A stretch of 64,000 bases of DNA from a virus. Location of the stretch: positions 62,001-126,000 of IMG/VR virus record IMGVR_UViG_3300033149_001989; one strand, given 5' to 3'. The notes beneath the pieces were generated by a model. That model was given only the letters and a program-made list of their open reading frames with translations. It was not told the DNA's origin and made no database searches. The position numbers were made by a program, and so were the translations under genes. Shown in pieces: positions 1 to 8,278 of the stretch (positions within the stretch are counted from its first letter, which is position 1; each line of letters begins with the position of its first letter).

Positions 1-969
1 AACAAAGCGTTTGAGATTTATTACGATGCTCTCTGGAGTAAAATGCCAAAGTATATGGTAGAAATTGGAACTGCCATTACTGATAGTAAAGAAAAAGGTG
101 CTAAAAGCAATATCAAGGGAGAATGTTCTGGTGGTACGGGTGATGGCACTTACAAGCAGAAAGAAGCTCAGGATAGTGAGAATAAGAATAAGGTTGGTTC
201 AGGAAACAATGTTCAGATACAGGGTGTAGAAATACCAATGCCAATGGACAACCACGAAACTTGGGCTGCTGGTTCTGATAATCGGGAGATGGCTCACGAG
301 AAAATAAAAGAAATGGCAAGGAAGGCGCTGCACAAAGCAAATGCTAAAAATCAGGGTAATATGCCAGGATGGTTGAAATCTCTTGTTGACCAATGCCTAG
401 CACACAAGACAATCAGTTGGAAATCAGAACTGAAAAGGTTTTACGGTTTTCGGGAATTTTCGCACTTTGTCCCCACTCGAAAGAGGCTCAACCGCAGGTT
501 TAGTATTGCATTCCCAGGCTACAAAGTTAAGCGGAAAGCACATATTGTCGTAGCGACGGATAGTTCGGGCAGTGTTTCTGATGAAGATTTTGCTAAATTT
601 TGGGCAGAGATTATGACTATGTTCTCTGCTGGTGTTACCATAACTCACGTTGAATGTGATATGGATATTACTCACGTTCAACCATTCAAGAGAAAGCCAC
701 CAAAAAATACTAAGATAAAGCGTTATGGATATGGTGGAACTACATTCAAACCACCATTTGAATTGGTAGAAAAAGGTCATTACAAGAATGGTAATGGTGA
801 GGAATGGAAGTTAAAAACCAAAGTGGATGGTATCATCTATTGCACTGATGGTTATGGTGATTTTCCTAAGAAGATACCTTGTCCTACGATATGGGTTGTC
901 ACGGCTGAACATAGCACTCACGGTTGGAGTCCAAAACTTGGTAAAATGATTGTGATGACAGAGGACTAA
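1..969 (+). CDS. VWA-like domain protein (DUF2201-type), 5' end outside window
   Basis: The frame is open from the first base, so this is the C-terminal part of a longer protein; the ATG at 43 is probably internal. Counting from that ATG, a low-complexity Ser/Gly/Lys-rich linker (about 20-60) is followed by a helical region and a von Willebrand A fold with a MIDAS-like D-S-S-G-S at 173-177 and a second metal-loop-like segment (TDGYGDFP) near 275. This matches the C-terminal VWA half of the metallopeptidase-plus-VWA family found in bacteria and phages; the zinc peptidase half would lie to the left of the window. Role unknown; a metal-dependent protein-binding or chaperone-like function is inference. 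The next gene starts 2 bases after its stop. Confidence 0.75.
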   Translation, partial: NKAFEIYYDALWSKMPKYMVEIGTAITDSKEKGAKSNIKGECSGGTGDGTYKQKEAQDSENKNKVGSGNNVQIQGVEIPMPMDNHETWAAGSDNREMAHEKIKEMARKALHKANAKNQGNMPGWLKSLVDQCLAHKTISWKSELKRFYGFREFSHFVPTRKRLNRRFSIAFPGYKVKRKAHIVVATDSSGSVSDEDFAKFWAEIMTMFSAGVTITHVECDMDITHVQPFKRKPPKNTKIKRYGYGGTTFKPPFELVEKGHYKNGNGEEWKLKTKVDGIIYCTDGYGDFPKKIPCPTIWVVTAEHSTHGWSPKLGKMIVMTED

Positions 970-970
970 G

Positions 971-1279
971 TTGTCGAAGTTGCCAATTACTATTGAGGGG
1001 TATCTCGGTAATGATAACCAAGAAGTTGACCGTGACGAATACGGCAGAATTGTGGAGAATTTTTACTATCTTGGTTGTCCTAATCTGGATAGTGAGCATA
1101 AATTAGGTTGGTATGGACAACCAAGGTTTATCTATGATGTAGAGAAAGATATTACAGATATACTACAAAACAATCTCGGAAAGTATATTAGAATAACCAT
1201 TGAGGCAGTCGAAATCGGGGGCAGGGCGGAATGTGAGGTTTGTAAGCGGAGATTTGAATGTCTGACCAAAATAAAATAA
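971..1279 (+). CDS. Small protein with C-terminal CRFC box
   Basis: 102 aa from a TTG start just after the VWA gene. The body, residues 1-80, is an unrecognised mixed alpha/beta sequence resembling no family I know. The last 20 residues carry CEVCKRRFECLT followed by four residues. The 3' end overlaps the next gene by 22 bases in another frame, as expected for a tightly packed phage operon. Function unknown; three cysteines in C-x2-C-x5-C spacing suggest zinc or Fe-S binding. Confidence 0.75.
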   Translation: MSKLPITIEGYLGNDNQEVDRDEYGRIVENFYYLGCPNLDSEHKLGWYGQPRFIYDVEKDITDILQNNLGKYIRITIEAVEIGGRAECEVCKRRFECLTKIK

Positions 1280-1740
1280 CTAGGCACAAAATTGTACTAT
1301 GCTCTAACTGCGGTTTTACGCACACAAATGTTAAACCGTATGCCACAGTAGATATGCGGGGCAATAATGCCGTTATGGTCATCAAAGCGTTATGCCCCGA
1401 ATGTCGAAAGGAGCAATTGAAGAACGAGACTCGTTTAGTAAATTGTGCTTATTGTGGATTAACGAAAGGAGAGAAACTACACCCAACTCTGATTGAACGG
1501 AGGGTGTTTGACGGGCAGAACACTTGCAATTTCTTTATTCAACTATGTGATGATTGCAAGAAGATACCTCATAACATAATTCGAGAAAAATTAGATAAAC
1601 AACTACAAAGCCTATGTAATAGTTGTGATGATAGGTTTAAATGCTTCACTGCACAACACACGGCTCCGATGAAAAGTTACCCCACAAGGGATGGGGTTCA
1701 CAGGAATACAAGGTCGAAGCGATTTAGGAGGATAGTATGA
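1258..1740 (+). CDS. Multi-zinc-ribbon protein with CRFC box
   Basis: 160 aa. Several CxxC pairs are visible: CSNC near 15, CPEC near 46, CAYC near 63 and CDDC near 97, consistent with two zinc ribbons. CNSCDDRFKCFT follows near 119 and a basic tail ends the protein. It starts inside the upstream gene (ATG at 1258) and its stop overlaps the next ATG (ATGA at 1737). A nucleic-acid- or protein-binding zinc protein is plausible but not shown. Confidence 0.75.
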   Translation: MSDQNKITRHKIVLCSNCGFTHTNVKPYATVDMRGNNAVMVIKALCPECRKEQLKNETRLVNCAYCGLTKGEKLHPTLIERRVFDGQNTCNFFIQLCDDCKKIPHNIIREKLDKQLQSLCNSCDDRFKCFTAQHTAPMKSYPTRDGVHRNTRSKRFRRIV

Positions 1741-1886
1741 ACGAGGTAGAAATTTTAGAGGAAATGTTATCTATCTACAAACGATACTTTGAGGTAGTCC
1801 AAGAAATGGGGGCTATCACAATGTCAGAGGATGATAGTAAGCGACTGGCTGAACTGGAAACAAAGTTAGAGGCAATTCGGGATTAG
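1737..1886 (+). CDS. Small helical hypothetical protein
   Basis: 49 aa, acidic, strongly predicted helical (many Glu/Leu/Lys heptad-like positions). It is translationally coupled to the upstream gene through an ATGA overlap and has a good ribosome site (AGGAGG about 7 bases before the ATG). No family recognised. Confidence 0.6.
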   Translation: MNEVEILEEMLSIYKRYFEVVQEMGAITMSEDDSKRLAELETKLEAIRD

Positions 1887-2047
1887 TTGAACATGGTGAG
1901 AAGAATAATTCTTAATAATAAGGAGAGGGGCAATAAGAATATAGTAAATCGCTACGAGAGTTAACTAAAATAAGATTTAGGATGGTAAAAAGTTTATTAT
2001 GATGGTTAACAAAGAGTATTACATAATTACATAAATGATGTGGTAAG
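1887..2047 (+). other. Short intergenic stretch with a possible 25-aa ORF
   Basis: A 25-codon frame (TTG at 1887 or ATG at 1893, stop by 1964) encodes a basic Asn/Arg/Lys-rich peptide. It has no homology I recognise and no clear ribosome site. The remaining 80 bases are A/T-rich without convincing promoter or terminator. Confidence 0.3.
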
Positions 2048-2383
2048 ATGAAATTTGTAAGTGGAATAGTAATAAAAAGAATGATTTGCCCAAAGTGTGG
2101 TAATGTAGATAAATTCTACGTGGATGCACAAAAAACTATGGTTAGGGTAGTTCTCACGTTTGGAAAGGAGGGGGTAGAGTTAGATGACTCATTTCCCCAA
2201 GATGTAGAAATATTCCCAACAAGTTGCTATGAGTGCGGTGCCAATGTTAAATATCAGGGTTTTATATTAAAAGAAAAGAGTGACAAAGTATGTCAACATT
2301 GTGTGAACAGGTTTAAGTGTTTTACTGATAAGAATGAGTGCCTTGGGTTTCAGTTTGAACAGGAAAAAGTAGACCTGCTTTGA
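2048..2383 (+). CDS. Zinc-ribbon protein with CRFC box
   Basis: 111 aa. A split zinc ribbon (CPKC near 14 and CYEC near 60) surrounds a beta-rich segment, followed by CQHCVNRFKCFT near 83 and a 17-residue acidic tail. Same architecture as its neighbours at 1258 and 2444: Cys pairs first, CRFC box last. Function unknown. Confidence 0.72.
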   Translation: MKFVSGIVIKRMICPKCGNVDKFYVDAQKTMVRVVLTFGKEGVELDDSFPQDVEIFPTSCYECGANVKYQGFILKEKSDKVCQHCVNRFKCFTDKNECLGFQFEQEKVDLL

Positions 2384-2443
2384 AAAACAGTCGAATTACC
2401 AGAATTTGGTGCTTGGTACGTAAGGCAAAAAGTTGGTGTTTCT

Positions 2444-2818
2444 ATGAAAAAATACAATTTCTTTTGTGAAGTTCCTTCCCAATCTAATCCTAACAAGACC
2501 TATAAAATTAAAGTAGACGAAAAAGGTATGTTTTCGTGTTCATGTCCTAGTTGGATATTCAATCAACGTGGAAATCGGACTTGTAAACACATAGATAAAT
2601 TGCGGGGAGACGGCTTACATTTAGATGGTAAAGGGCAGTTAATAGAAGGTAAGATGCTTACTATTGTTGATAAGGAATATGGTTGGTATAATAAAGCACC
2701 GCTACTTTGCCAAAACTATCCTGAACAGTGTAATGATTGTAAAATGCGTTTCATCTGCTGGTCGCAGCGTGAGGCTGAATTTAGTCGAGAACAACTCAAA
2801 GAGGCTGGAAGAATATAA
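2444..2818 (+). CDS. SWIM zinc-finger protein with CRFC box
   Basis: 124 aa. Residues about 31-50 show CxC followed by a spacer and CxH (CSC...TCKH), the signature of a SWIM zinc finger, a module that binds DNA or proteins in bacterial ATPases and transposases. The C-terminal third carries CNDCKMRFICWS. A stand-alone SWIM finger this small is unusual; the fusion suggests the CRFC box is a separable tag. Start ATG at 2444. Confidence 0.78.
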   Translation: MKKYNFFCEVPSQSNPNKTYKIKVDEKGMFSCSCPSWIFNQRGNRTCKHIDKLRGDGLHLDGKGQLIEGKMLTIVDKEYGWYNKAPLLCQNYPEQCNDCKMRFICWSQREAEFSREQLKEAGRI

Positions 2819-2938
2819 CACTTATATTATTCAAAAAGTTAACTCAGCAGGAGGCAGAAGAGGTGATTTCTGGTATCCAGAAGGTGAAGAGTATGCTGCA
2901 CCGACTTGTTTAAGGTTCACATTTGGGAAGATGTGAAA

Positions 2939-3250
2939 ATGAAAAAGATAAAAATAGGATATGGCGTTGAACTGATAAAAGATAAAACACTGTTCCCCAC
3001 AAGGTACGGCAGAACTAGAGAAAAGGAGTTTAAGTCTAGCAGTAGAGGTGTGGTAATTGATGTAAAAACTGTTTCCACTGGTAGTGGTTATCGTTATTAT
3101 AAGATAAAGAAATATAGGATTGACTTTGGTAACGATAATTTATTTTGGGCACAGTTTAGTGATTTGCGGAAATGTCAAAATATGCGAGATAACGTGAATA
3201 TTTGTGATACTTGCGAATTAAGATTTAAATGTTTTACAGGTGAAAAATGA
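2939..3250 (+). CDS. Small protein ending in a CRFC box
   Basis: The ATG at 2939 is preferred over an upstream TTG in the same frame. 103 aa. The first 85 residues are basic and beta-rich with no recognised family; the protein ends with CDTCELRFKCFT and only three more residues. Its last bases overlap the ATG of the decayed release-factor-like gene at 3247. Confidence 0.7.
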   Translation: MKKIKIGYGVELIKDKTLFPTRYGRTREKEFKSSSRGVVIDVKTVSTGSGYRYYKIKKYRIDFGNDNLFWAQFSDLRKCQNMRDNVNICDTCELRFKCFTGEK

Positions 3251-3547
3251 AAAATCGGGAGTTGTTATTTAGTGTCACCAAGAAAGACCTTGAAATGCAG
3301 ACGTTTCGGGTTGGTGGGGCAAAATCAGAACAAAGTAAATAGTGGTGTTCGTTTTATCCATAAGGCTTCTGGTGCGGTTGGGGAAGCAAGGAACTCCAGG
3401 CACCAGCATCAAAATAAGAAGTCGGCATTCCTGAGACTCGTTAACAGTAGTAAATTTCAAGCTTGGGCAATTAGAGGATATTAACAAAAAAGTTAAGGAG
3501 TTGATGAAACCTGAAACTTAAAGATTGAGTATTTAGGCAAAGATTGA
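3247..3547 (+). pseudogene. Release-factor-like (GGQ domain) gene broken by frameshifts
   Basis: Frame 1 from ATG 3247 reads a phage release-factor-like N-terminus ending FRVGG. The next frame (+1) continues with QNQNKVNSGVRFIH and an Arg/Gln-rich QHQNKK segment, exactly the RF-1/ArfB-type catalytic domain. A third frame gives an EMKPE-like tail ending near 3547. At least three single-base shifts, at a G run, near 3475 and at an A run, are needed to read it through. Intact homologues hydrolyse peptidyl-tRNA through the GGQ loop; here the loop itself is disrupted. Either a decaying gene or base-calling errors in homopolymers. Confidence 0.65.
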
Positions 3548-3637
3548 AAAATGCTTCCAATAATTTTTTGGGCTAAATGGTTTTCTTATGAAACGTCAAG
3601 ATAAATTTGTTTGGGGAGATTAGGCTTAGTCTCAGAC

Positions 3638-3666
3638 TTGACAAGAGACGAGGCGTATGTTATAAT
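3638..3666 (+). promoter_or_regulatory. Sigma-70-type promoter
   Basis: TTGACA at 3638-3643 and TATAAT at 3661-3666 with a 17-base spacer containing GGCGTATG. Near-perfect consensus; drives the block starting at 3680. Confidence 0.85.
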
Positions 3667-3679
3667 GATAGCAGAATGA

Positions 3680-3739
3680 ATGAACGTTTTTGAAATACCA
3701 GAAATAGAAATGAGAGAGTGTCAGGAACAGAAAATTTAA
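3680..3739 (+). CDS. Possible 19-aa leader peptide
   Basis: The first ATG frame downstream of the promoter encodes a 19-residue acidic peptide ending one base before an in-frame GTG that precedes the next gene. Could be a leader or simply untranslated spacer; weak support. Confidence 0.3.
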   Translation: MNVFEIPEIEMRECQEQKI

Positions 3740-3760
3740 GTGCTGAACATTGGAGAGAGA

Positions 3761-4210
3761 ATGAAATTTAATATAAGTATGGGGTATCATAAATACTTTA
3801 ATCAGACCATCGAGGCTGAAACTGAGGAAGAAGCAAAGAAACAGGCTGATGAACTCAGGAAAAAGGTCTATGAGGAGATTATGTCTGATGCCATAATGGC
3901 AGAGTTGAAACCTAATGTTGTTCTTTCTGATGATAACTTCCGCCTTAGAGAAGGTGCGATTTGCCTTGTTCGTAGATGGAGTAAGTGGTTTCCTGCCAGG
4001 GTTATTTATAGCAATCGGAACTGGCGCTATTGGGGTTACGACCATAGGTTTCAATTCTTGCACAATGGTCAGGGTGTGTGGCTTACTAATAGAAATAAGA
4101 CGATAAACGAGAGAATTGGTAAAGTTTTGTGTGAGGATGGTAAAATTGGTAAGGAACAGTGTGAACATTGTGTGGCTCGGTTCTACTGCTATTCGGAGAG
4201 AAACAAATAG
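3761..4210 (+). CDS. Hypothetical protein with C-terminal CRFC box
   Basis: 149 aa from the ATG at 3761, preferred over GTG 3740 because GGAGAGAG lies just upstream. An N-terminal helical part (about 20-50, Glu/Ala-rich) precedes a Trp-rich beta region (about 70-115) resembling a small SH3-like barrel. CEHCVARFYCYS is ten residues from the C-terminus. First substantial gene of the 3638 promoter unit. Function unknown. Confidence 0.72.
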   Translation: MKFNISMGYHKYFNQTIEAETEEEAKKQADELRKKVYEEIMSDAIMAELKPNVVLSDDNFRLREGAICLVRRWSKWFPARVIYSNRNWRYWGYDHRFQFLHNGQGVWLTNRNKTINERIGKVLCEDGKIGKEQCEHCVARFYCYSERNK

Positions 4211-4413
4211 TGTTTTGGGAAATATTTGGAACAGCGTGCTGTTCGGTTTTGGTTACTTTAGTAGTAATAAGTATCAATCAAGCAAAACACGAAGGTAGAA
4301 GGCGTAATGTCATCCTAAAGCGTGGTATCTGTCCCGAATGTGGTAGTCCTTTGATGAAAAAGGATGCACAGCATAAAGGGAAAGGAATAGGGTTTACAAA
4401 TGAACCAAGATGA
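4210..4413 (+). CDS. Small membrane-anchored protein with half zinc ribbon
   Basis: A GTG start overlapping the previous stop (TAGTG) gives 67 aa. Residues 5-25 form one hydrophobic transmembrane helix, followed by a basic region and a single CPEC near 45. Likely N-terminally anchored with a cytoplasmic zinc-binding tail, possibly dimeric. Overlaps the next gene by 14 bases. Confidence 0.55.
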   Translation: MFWEIFGTACCSVLVTLVVISINQAKHEGRRRNVILKRGICPECGSPLMKKDAQHKGKGIGFTNEPR

Positions 4414-4663
4414 AGCGATAGCAAAGGCTGATAGCAAGTGGTGGGCGGGTAAGTCTGCAAAGGAAATTGTTGACTTCCAACTCTATGAAGATAGATTGTG
4501 TATGCCATTTGACTTGTTTCAGCAGGCAGTTGAGGAAGTATTAAACAGACCAGTATGGGCACACGAATTTTGCCGTGCTGAGGGATTGCAGGCAGAATAT
4601 GAAGGTAAAAGACCACCAGAACATAATCCTATTGCTTCGGCAGAGAGAATAATTAAAGGTTAG
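4400..4663 (+). CDS. Conserved phage hypothetical protein (CMPFD...RPVWxHEF type)
   Basis: 87 aa. The central pattern LCMPFDLFQQAVEE followed by RPVWAHEF is recognisable from a widespread family of small phage proteins of unknown function, usually in accessory operons. Mostly helical, acidic, no metal ligands or membrane segment. Confidence 0.7.
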   Translation: MNQDEAIAKADSKWWAGKSAKEIVDFQLYEDRLCMPFDLFQQAVEEVLNRPVWAHEFCRAEGLQAEYEGKRPPEHNPIASAERIIKG

Positions 4664-4672
4664 GGAAGAAAA

Positions 4673-6115
4673 TTGATTACACTGGGGCAGTTAAGCAATA
4701 CCATAGGAACTAAAAGGCGACCAGACCTTGATGGGGAGATTGATTTTGATAAGATTGAACTTAGTCCATATGATATACGAACCGAAAGAAACGTGCCATT
4801 TATGGCAAAAAGTTTGGCAAGAGATGGGCAACTCCATCCACTTACAGTAACTTTTAATGGTGGCAAAATAATAACGGTAAATGGCAGAACTAGATACTAT
4901 GGATTTAAAACGTTAAAGGAGAAAGGTAAGTGGGTGCCCAATCTTGTTAATAGTAAAGTTAAAATTGAAGCATATGAAAATCTTGATAGATTAGAACAGA
5001 ATTATCTTAATGCGACTATCAACAGCCATCAAAAAACGCTAAATCCCGATGAGAAGTTAGCATTTGTTGAGCAACATAAAGACGATTTAGATGAGAATAG
5101 TTTGAGAGAGGCACTTGGATTAGAAAAGATAAAACAAGTAAGAAGCTATAAGGATGTTGCCGAAATGCTTGAAGAACAACCTGAGTTGAGACCCTATTTA
5201 AAAACTACCAAAGATGGTCGGGGGCGTGGTGAGGTAGAAATTGAAACGGCGAGTATAATTTCAAGTCTTGATGATAAAGTTGGTAGACTAGCATTGGCTA
5301 AACAGGCTAAACACTTAAAGAATAGGAATATAACTGATAGAGCAAGAAGAAAAGAACTTACTAATAAAGCAAAAAAATATAAGGAACTAAGAAAGAGTAA
5401 AGATAAAATTGGTTTAAACGATAAGCAGATAGCGGCTGCGGTAATGGAAAGGTCAAATGACAGTTTGTTTAGTTTATTCTCCGCTTCTAAAGGTAGTTCA
5501 GGTAAGTATGCAGCTTTCTATGATTGGCTTGCTATAAGTAAAGTTGATGTTGCTATAATATTTAATCCAACAACTCCTTACTTGGACGGGTCGCCAACCT
5601 TTGAAAGTGAGGCGGCTATGGCAATACGATTGTCGCAGATACAGGGGTTTGAGGTAATACTTATAGAACAAGATACTCCGATAGCCAAAATTTGGGAAAA
5701 TTATTGCAAATCATATAAAAATGTTAAGATTTATAATAAGAGTGCTGAAGAATTTATGGTTGAAAACTTAACTTTCTCTAAAGAAAAAACACTATTCTAT
5801 TTTAATTTTAAAGGAGATAGAGCGGCAAGAGAATTTATGCGACCAGCACTAACTATGGGCACACTAAGAAAAAGGAGACCCAATTCAACTATTGGGCATA
5901 TATTGGTGGAGGAGTGGAACATCCCCACAAGTAAGAAATCTAATTATTTGGAAATTTTAAGTTGGTTTGGTGTAGATTTTGTATCGTTAATTAAAACTAT
6001 TGAGGACTTTTCAAGTCAACTAGCGAGTGTTTGTGGTATTAGTTATAGTATCAAATGGCATAAATTACTGCAAGACGGAAATAAAAGAAGAACGGCGCTG
6101 GTGGTGTTTGAGTGA
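4673..6115 (+). CDS. ParB/Srx-like N-terminal domain protein
   Basis: 480 aa from a TTG start. Residues about 20-110 resemble a ParB N-terminal/sulfiredoxin-like fold: an LSPYDIRTER segment, then DGQLHPLTV and ING-RTRY-like VNGRTRYYGF. These domains bind CTP or act as nucleases or kinases. A Lys-rich helical region (about 180-260) follows, then an alpha/beta C-terminal half I do not recognise, with IIFNPTTPYLDGSP near 300. Large for a partition protein; a DNA-modification or ParB-nuclease role is as likely as segregation, and no ParA is seen nearby. Confidence 0.6.
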   Translation: MITLGQLSNTIGTKRRPDLDGEIDFDKIELSPYDIRTERNVPFMAKSLARDGQLHPLTVTFNGGKIITVNGRTRYYGFKTLKEKGKWVPNLVNSKVKIEAYENLDRLEQNYLNATINSHQKTLNPDEKLAFVEQHKDDLDENSLREALGLEKIKQVRSYKDVAEMLEEQPELRPYLKTTKDGRGRGEVEIETASIISSLDDKVGRLALAKQAKHLKNRNITDRARRKELTNKAKKYKELRKSKDKIGLNDKQIAAAVMERSNDSLFSLFSASKGSSGKYAAFYDWLAISKVDVAIIFNPTTPYLDGSPTFESEAAMAIRLSQIQGFEVILIEQDTPIAKIWENYCKSYKNVKIYNKSAEEFMVENLTFSKEKTLFYFNFKGDRAAREFMRPALTMGTLRKRRPNSTIGHILVEEWNIPTSKKSNYLEILSWFGVDFVSLIKTIEDFSSQLASVCGISYSIKWHKLLQDGNKRRTALVVFE

Positions 6116-6266
6116 AGTGCCATTTTGTCCAGAGAAAGCAACTATGCTCGTTGGTAAAGCAAAAGTACCAGTTTGCGACACGCACTACGAGCAATATCTA
6201 AAGAATGAAAAAACTCCTGAAAAAGATTGCAGAATTGGAGAAAAGTGTATAATATTGCCCAGATGA
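6108..6266 (+). CDS. Small Cys-containing hypothetical protein
   Basis: 52 aa if started at TTG 6108 (TTGAGTGA overlap with the previous stop) or 49 aa from GTG 6117. Contains CPEK, CDTHY and two more Cys (near 42 and 47), compatible with a small zinc-binding fold. No family assigned. Confidence 0.55.
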   Translation: MSEVPFCPEKATMLVGKAKVPVCDTHYEQYLKNEKTPEKDCRIGEKCIILPR

Positions 6267-6305
6267 GATGTGCTCGCCTTTGATACAAAAGTAATGGAGA
6301 AACTA

Positions 6306-6689
6306 ATGGGAAACAAATATATAGTGACAATCCAGATAGTTGCTGATACAGGCAACCTTAAATCGAACAGTCTTAAGTCAAGGTTTGAATCAAAGCTAAA
6401 TGACTTTTCTCCTGTCTCACCTGAAATTCAAATCCAATCAAGGACAGTTATTGTGGAGGAATATCCTAAACCAATTCCTTCTAGGACTCAAAGATTTTTT
6501 GATGCCGTGGAAGTATTGAAGTTGCATCCTCTTTGGGTCATTATCGCCGAAGAGCACGAAAGAGACAGATATGCTTTGAAACCATTTGTTTGGCAAGGTC
6601 CTGGTGAGTATCGTAGGGTAGAAACGGAAGATGGTAGGGATGGTTTGGTAAAAGTTGTGCGTGATGCTGTTGGTAGGGAGATAATATGA
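6306..6689 (+). CDS. Hypothetical phage protein
   Basis: 127 aa from the ATG at 6306, chosen because GGAGA sits about 9 bases upstream; a GTG at 6270 would add 12 residues. Beta-rich N-terminus (KYIVTIQIVADTG), Pro-rich hinge near 65-75, then an alpha/beta C-terminal part. Stop overlaps the next ATG (ATGA). No function recognised. Confidence 0.6.
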   Translation: MGNKYIVTIQIVADTGNLKSNSLKSRFESKLNDFSPVSPEIQIQSRTVIVEEYPKPIPSRTQRFFDAVEVLKLHPLWVIIAEEHERDRYALKPFVWQGPGEYRRVETEDGRDGLVKVVRDAVGREII

Positions 6690-6787
6690 GTTATCGACAC
6701 CTAAGAAGAATAAAAGGTTTGATGATAAAGAGAAGTCTGCATCAAACTGGCATTGAAAGAGGAGGAACTAATTGGGGAGTGTGGTGA
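6686..6787 (+). CDS. 33-aa basic peptide
   Basis: Begins with an ATGA overlap and ends overlapping the next start (TGATG). Arg/Lys/His-rich and Trp-ended. Its supporting evidence is only tight coupling on both sides. Unknown. Confidence 0.4.
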   Translation: MSYRHLRRIKGLMIKRSLHQTGIERGGTNWGVW

Positions 6788-7212
6788 TGTCTGAAAAGAA
6801 GAAAATGAACGAACAAGAACTAAACAAAAAGCTAGCAGAATGGGCAGGGTTCACAAAGATTATTCAATTAGGCTCCTGCCTATGTGGGTACCCTCCAAAC
6901 TTTATCTATAAAAACTGGAACAAGCTAAGCGTTGGCATGTTCCCAATTCCTAACTTCACCCAATCCCTAGATGCCTGCTTCAGATGGCTTGTGCCGAAGT
7001 TCAAAGAAATGTGCACATCAAGGTCAGATTATAAAGGGTTTGGTACTTGTGACAACAGTGTTCACATTTTCTTGAGATTATGCGAAGGGCAGGGATGGGC
7101 AACAAAAGGCTGGCTTGCAAGCATACGAGGATTTAGAACAGAGACAATGGTAGAGGGAGTTGATTCTCCAGCATTAGCTTTCTGTAGGGCATTAGAGAAA
7201 TTTATTGAGTGA
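6787..7212 (+). CDS. Phage ABA-sandwich-like protein
   Basis: 141 aa from the ATG at 6787. The order 'NFTQSLDACFRWLVPKF' then, at the C-terminus, 'SPALAFCRALEKFI' matches a family of small phage proteins with a beta-alpha sandwich fold (phage ABA sandwich domain) of unknown function. These are usually accessory and non-essential. Confidence 0.6.
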   Translation: MSEKKKMNEQELNKKLAEWAGFTKIIQLGSCLCGYPPNFIYKNWNKLSVGMFPIPNFTQSLDACFRWLVPKFKEMCTSRSDYKGFGTCDNSVHIFLRLCEGQGWATKGWLASIRGFRTETMVEGVDSPALAFCRALEKFIE

Positions 7213-7377
7213 GCAGATGAGTGGAGAAAGAATTATAGGTGGATGAAGTTAATTACAATCCTACTCTTGCTGGTGATTGCATAGTTTTGTTTAGGTAAAC
7301 AAGGAAGTAATAGACTCGAAGAGAAGTTGCATTATTCGAAGACAGAACAGCACCTTGTTCGGAGTATTTTCGGGTAA
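7213..7377 (+). other. Non-coding spacer
   Basis: Only very short frames, including a 13-codon hydrophobic one near 7243. No consensus promoter or terminator seen. Confidence 0.3.
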
Positions 7378-7737
7378 ATGAAGTGTGAAGAACTAGAGCG
7401 GCGTATCAAGATTTTAGAGGACACTGTTGATATTTTAAAACAAAGAGTAACAAGATTAGACCATGATACTAATGATTACACTCTTGGATTGGTTATAAAG
7501 ATAAACGAAACAGTGGATAAAATAGTCGCCATTAGAACAGTTAGAACCCATCTTAGGTTAGGGCTGAGGGAGTCTAAAGAAATAGTTGACAGGGCACCTA
7601 CCACAATTAAAGGATTAGATAGTAAAACGGCTAAAGCGTTGATGAATGATTTAAACACTATTGGGGTATCCGCTTATCTTTGTGATTATAATTGTAGTAA
7701 ATGCTATTACAGATTTCAATGTTGGAGTAACAGATGA
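7378..7737 (+). CDS. L7/L12 C-terminal-domain-like protein with CRFC box
   Basis: 119 aa. Residues 1-40 are a coiled coil (ELERRIKILEDTVDILKQ). Residues about 46-105 read like the ribosomal bL12 C-terminal domain: KIVAIRTVRT, LGLRESKEIVDRAP, then a helix ending in a GVSAYL strand. In bL12 this domain recruits translational GTPases. The protein ends with CSKCYYRFQCWS and two residues. It lacks the bL12 N-terminal dimerisation domain; the coiled coil might replace it. Related bL12-CTD folds also occur outside ribosomes, so a translation role is inference. Overlaps the next ATG (ATGA). Confidence 0.7.
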   Translation: MKCEELERRIKILEDTVDILKQRVTRLDHDTNDYTLGLVIKINETVDKIVAIRTVRTHLRLGLRESKEIVDRAPTTIKGLDSKTAKALMNDLNTIGVSAYLCDYNCSKCYYRFQCWSNR

Positions 7738-8159
7738 TTATAGTTAATGGTTATAGATTAAATCTGGAAGACGGTGACGAGCTAGACGTTTTTCACCACG
7801 AATGTGGCAAGTGTGGTTATCATACTGAGATAACCGTACGCCGAGGAAACAAGGAAATCGCATCTCTAGGAGATGCGGTTCGGCTGCTTGATATGAAAGA
7901 TGAAGTATATGGTGGAGTTGTTGTTGACAAACAGGGCAATACTCTGCCCGACCCACGCAGGATAACTCATATAATTCCTAACGATAAAAGTGGGATGACC
8001 AAAGATAGATATTATTATGTTGGAATGTGCGGCAAAGTGCTGAGGGGTGACCACAACTACACTTTCATAACCTTCCCTTCTAATATGTCATATCTAAGTA
8101 AGAGAGAAAGAGAGACACTTTGTAAGGATTGTTTGAAAGAGTATGAAAAGCAGAAATAA
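7734..8159 (+). CDS. Hypothetical Cys-rich protein
   Basis: 141 aa. CGKC near 24-27 and CKDC near 131-134 could form one split zinc site; CGKV near 97 adds another Cys. The last CxxC lies where neighbours carry a CRFC box, but Arg-Phe and the third Cys are absent, so this may be a degenerate copy. Function unknown. Confidence 0.6.
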   Translation: MIIVNGYRLNLEDGDELDVFHHECGKCGYHTEITVRRGNKEIASLGDAVRLLDMKDEVYGGVVVDKQGNTLPDPRRITHIIPNDKSGMTKDRYYYVGMCGKVLRGDHNYTFITFPSNMSYLSKRERETLCKDCLKEYEKQK

Positions 8160-8161
8160 AT

Positions 8162-8278
8162 GTAATAAAAGAATACCCATCAGCCGCAGAGGCGTGTAGA
8201 ATTACTGGAATTTCACATATTGATGATGTCGCTTCTGGTAGGAGATTGAGTGGTTTTAATTGGAGGTGGAAACAATGA
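8162..8278 (+). pseudogene. NUMOD1-like fragment without start codon
   Basis: The frame from 8165 reads IKEYPSAAEACRITGIS, then a short gap and SGFNWRW, the layout of a NUMOD1 DNA-binding motif usually found at the C-terminus of GIY-YIG or HNH homing endonucleases. No start codon or nuclease domain is present; a stop precedes it. Remnant of a lost homing endonuclease. Confidence 0.5.

Noticed and set aside
113-780. Minus-strand ORFs opposite the VWA gene
   Set aside because: Shadow frames: their codon pattern fits only as the complement of the plus-strand gene; no start context or homology.
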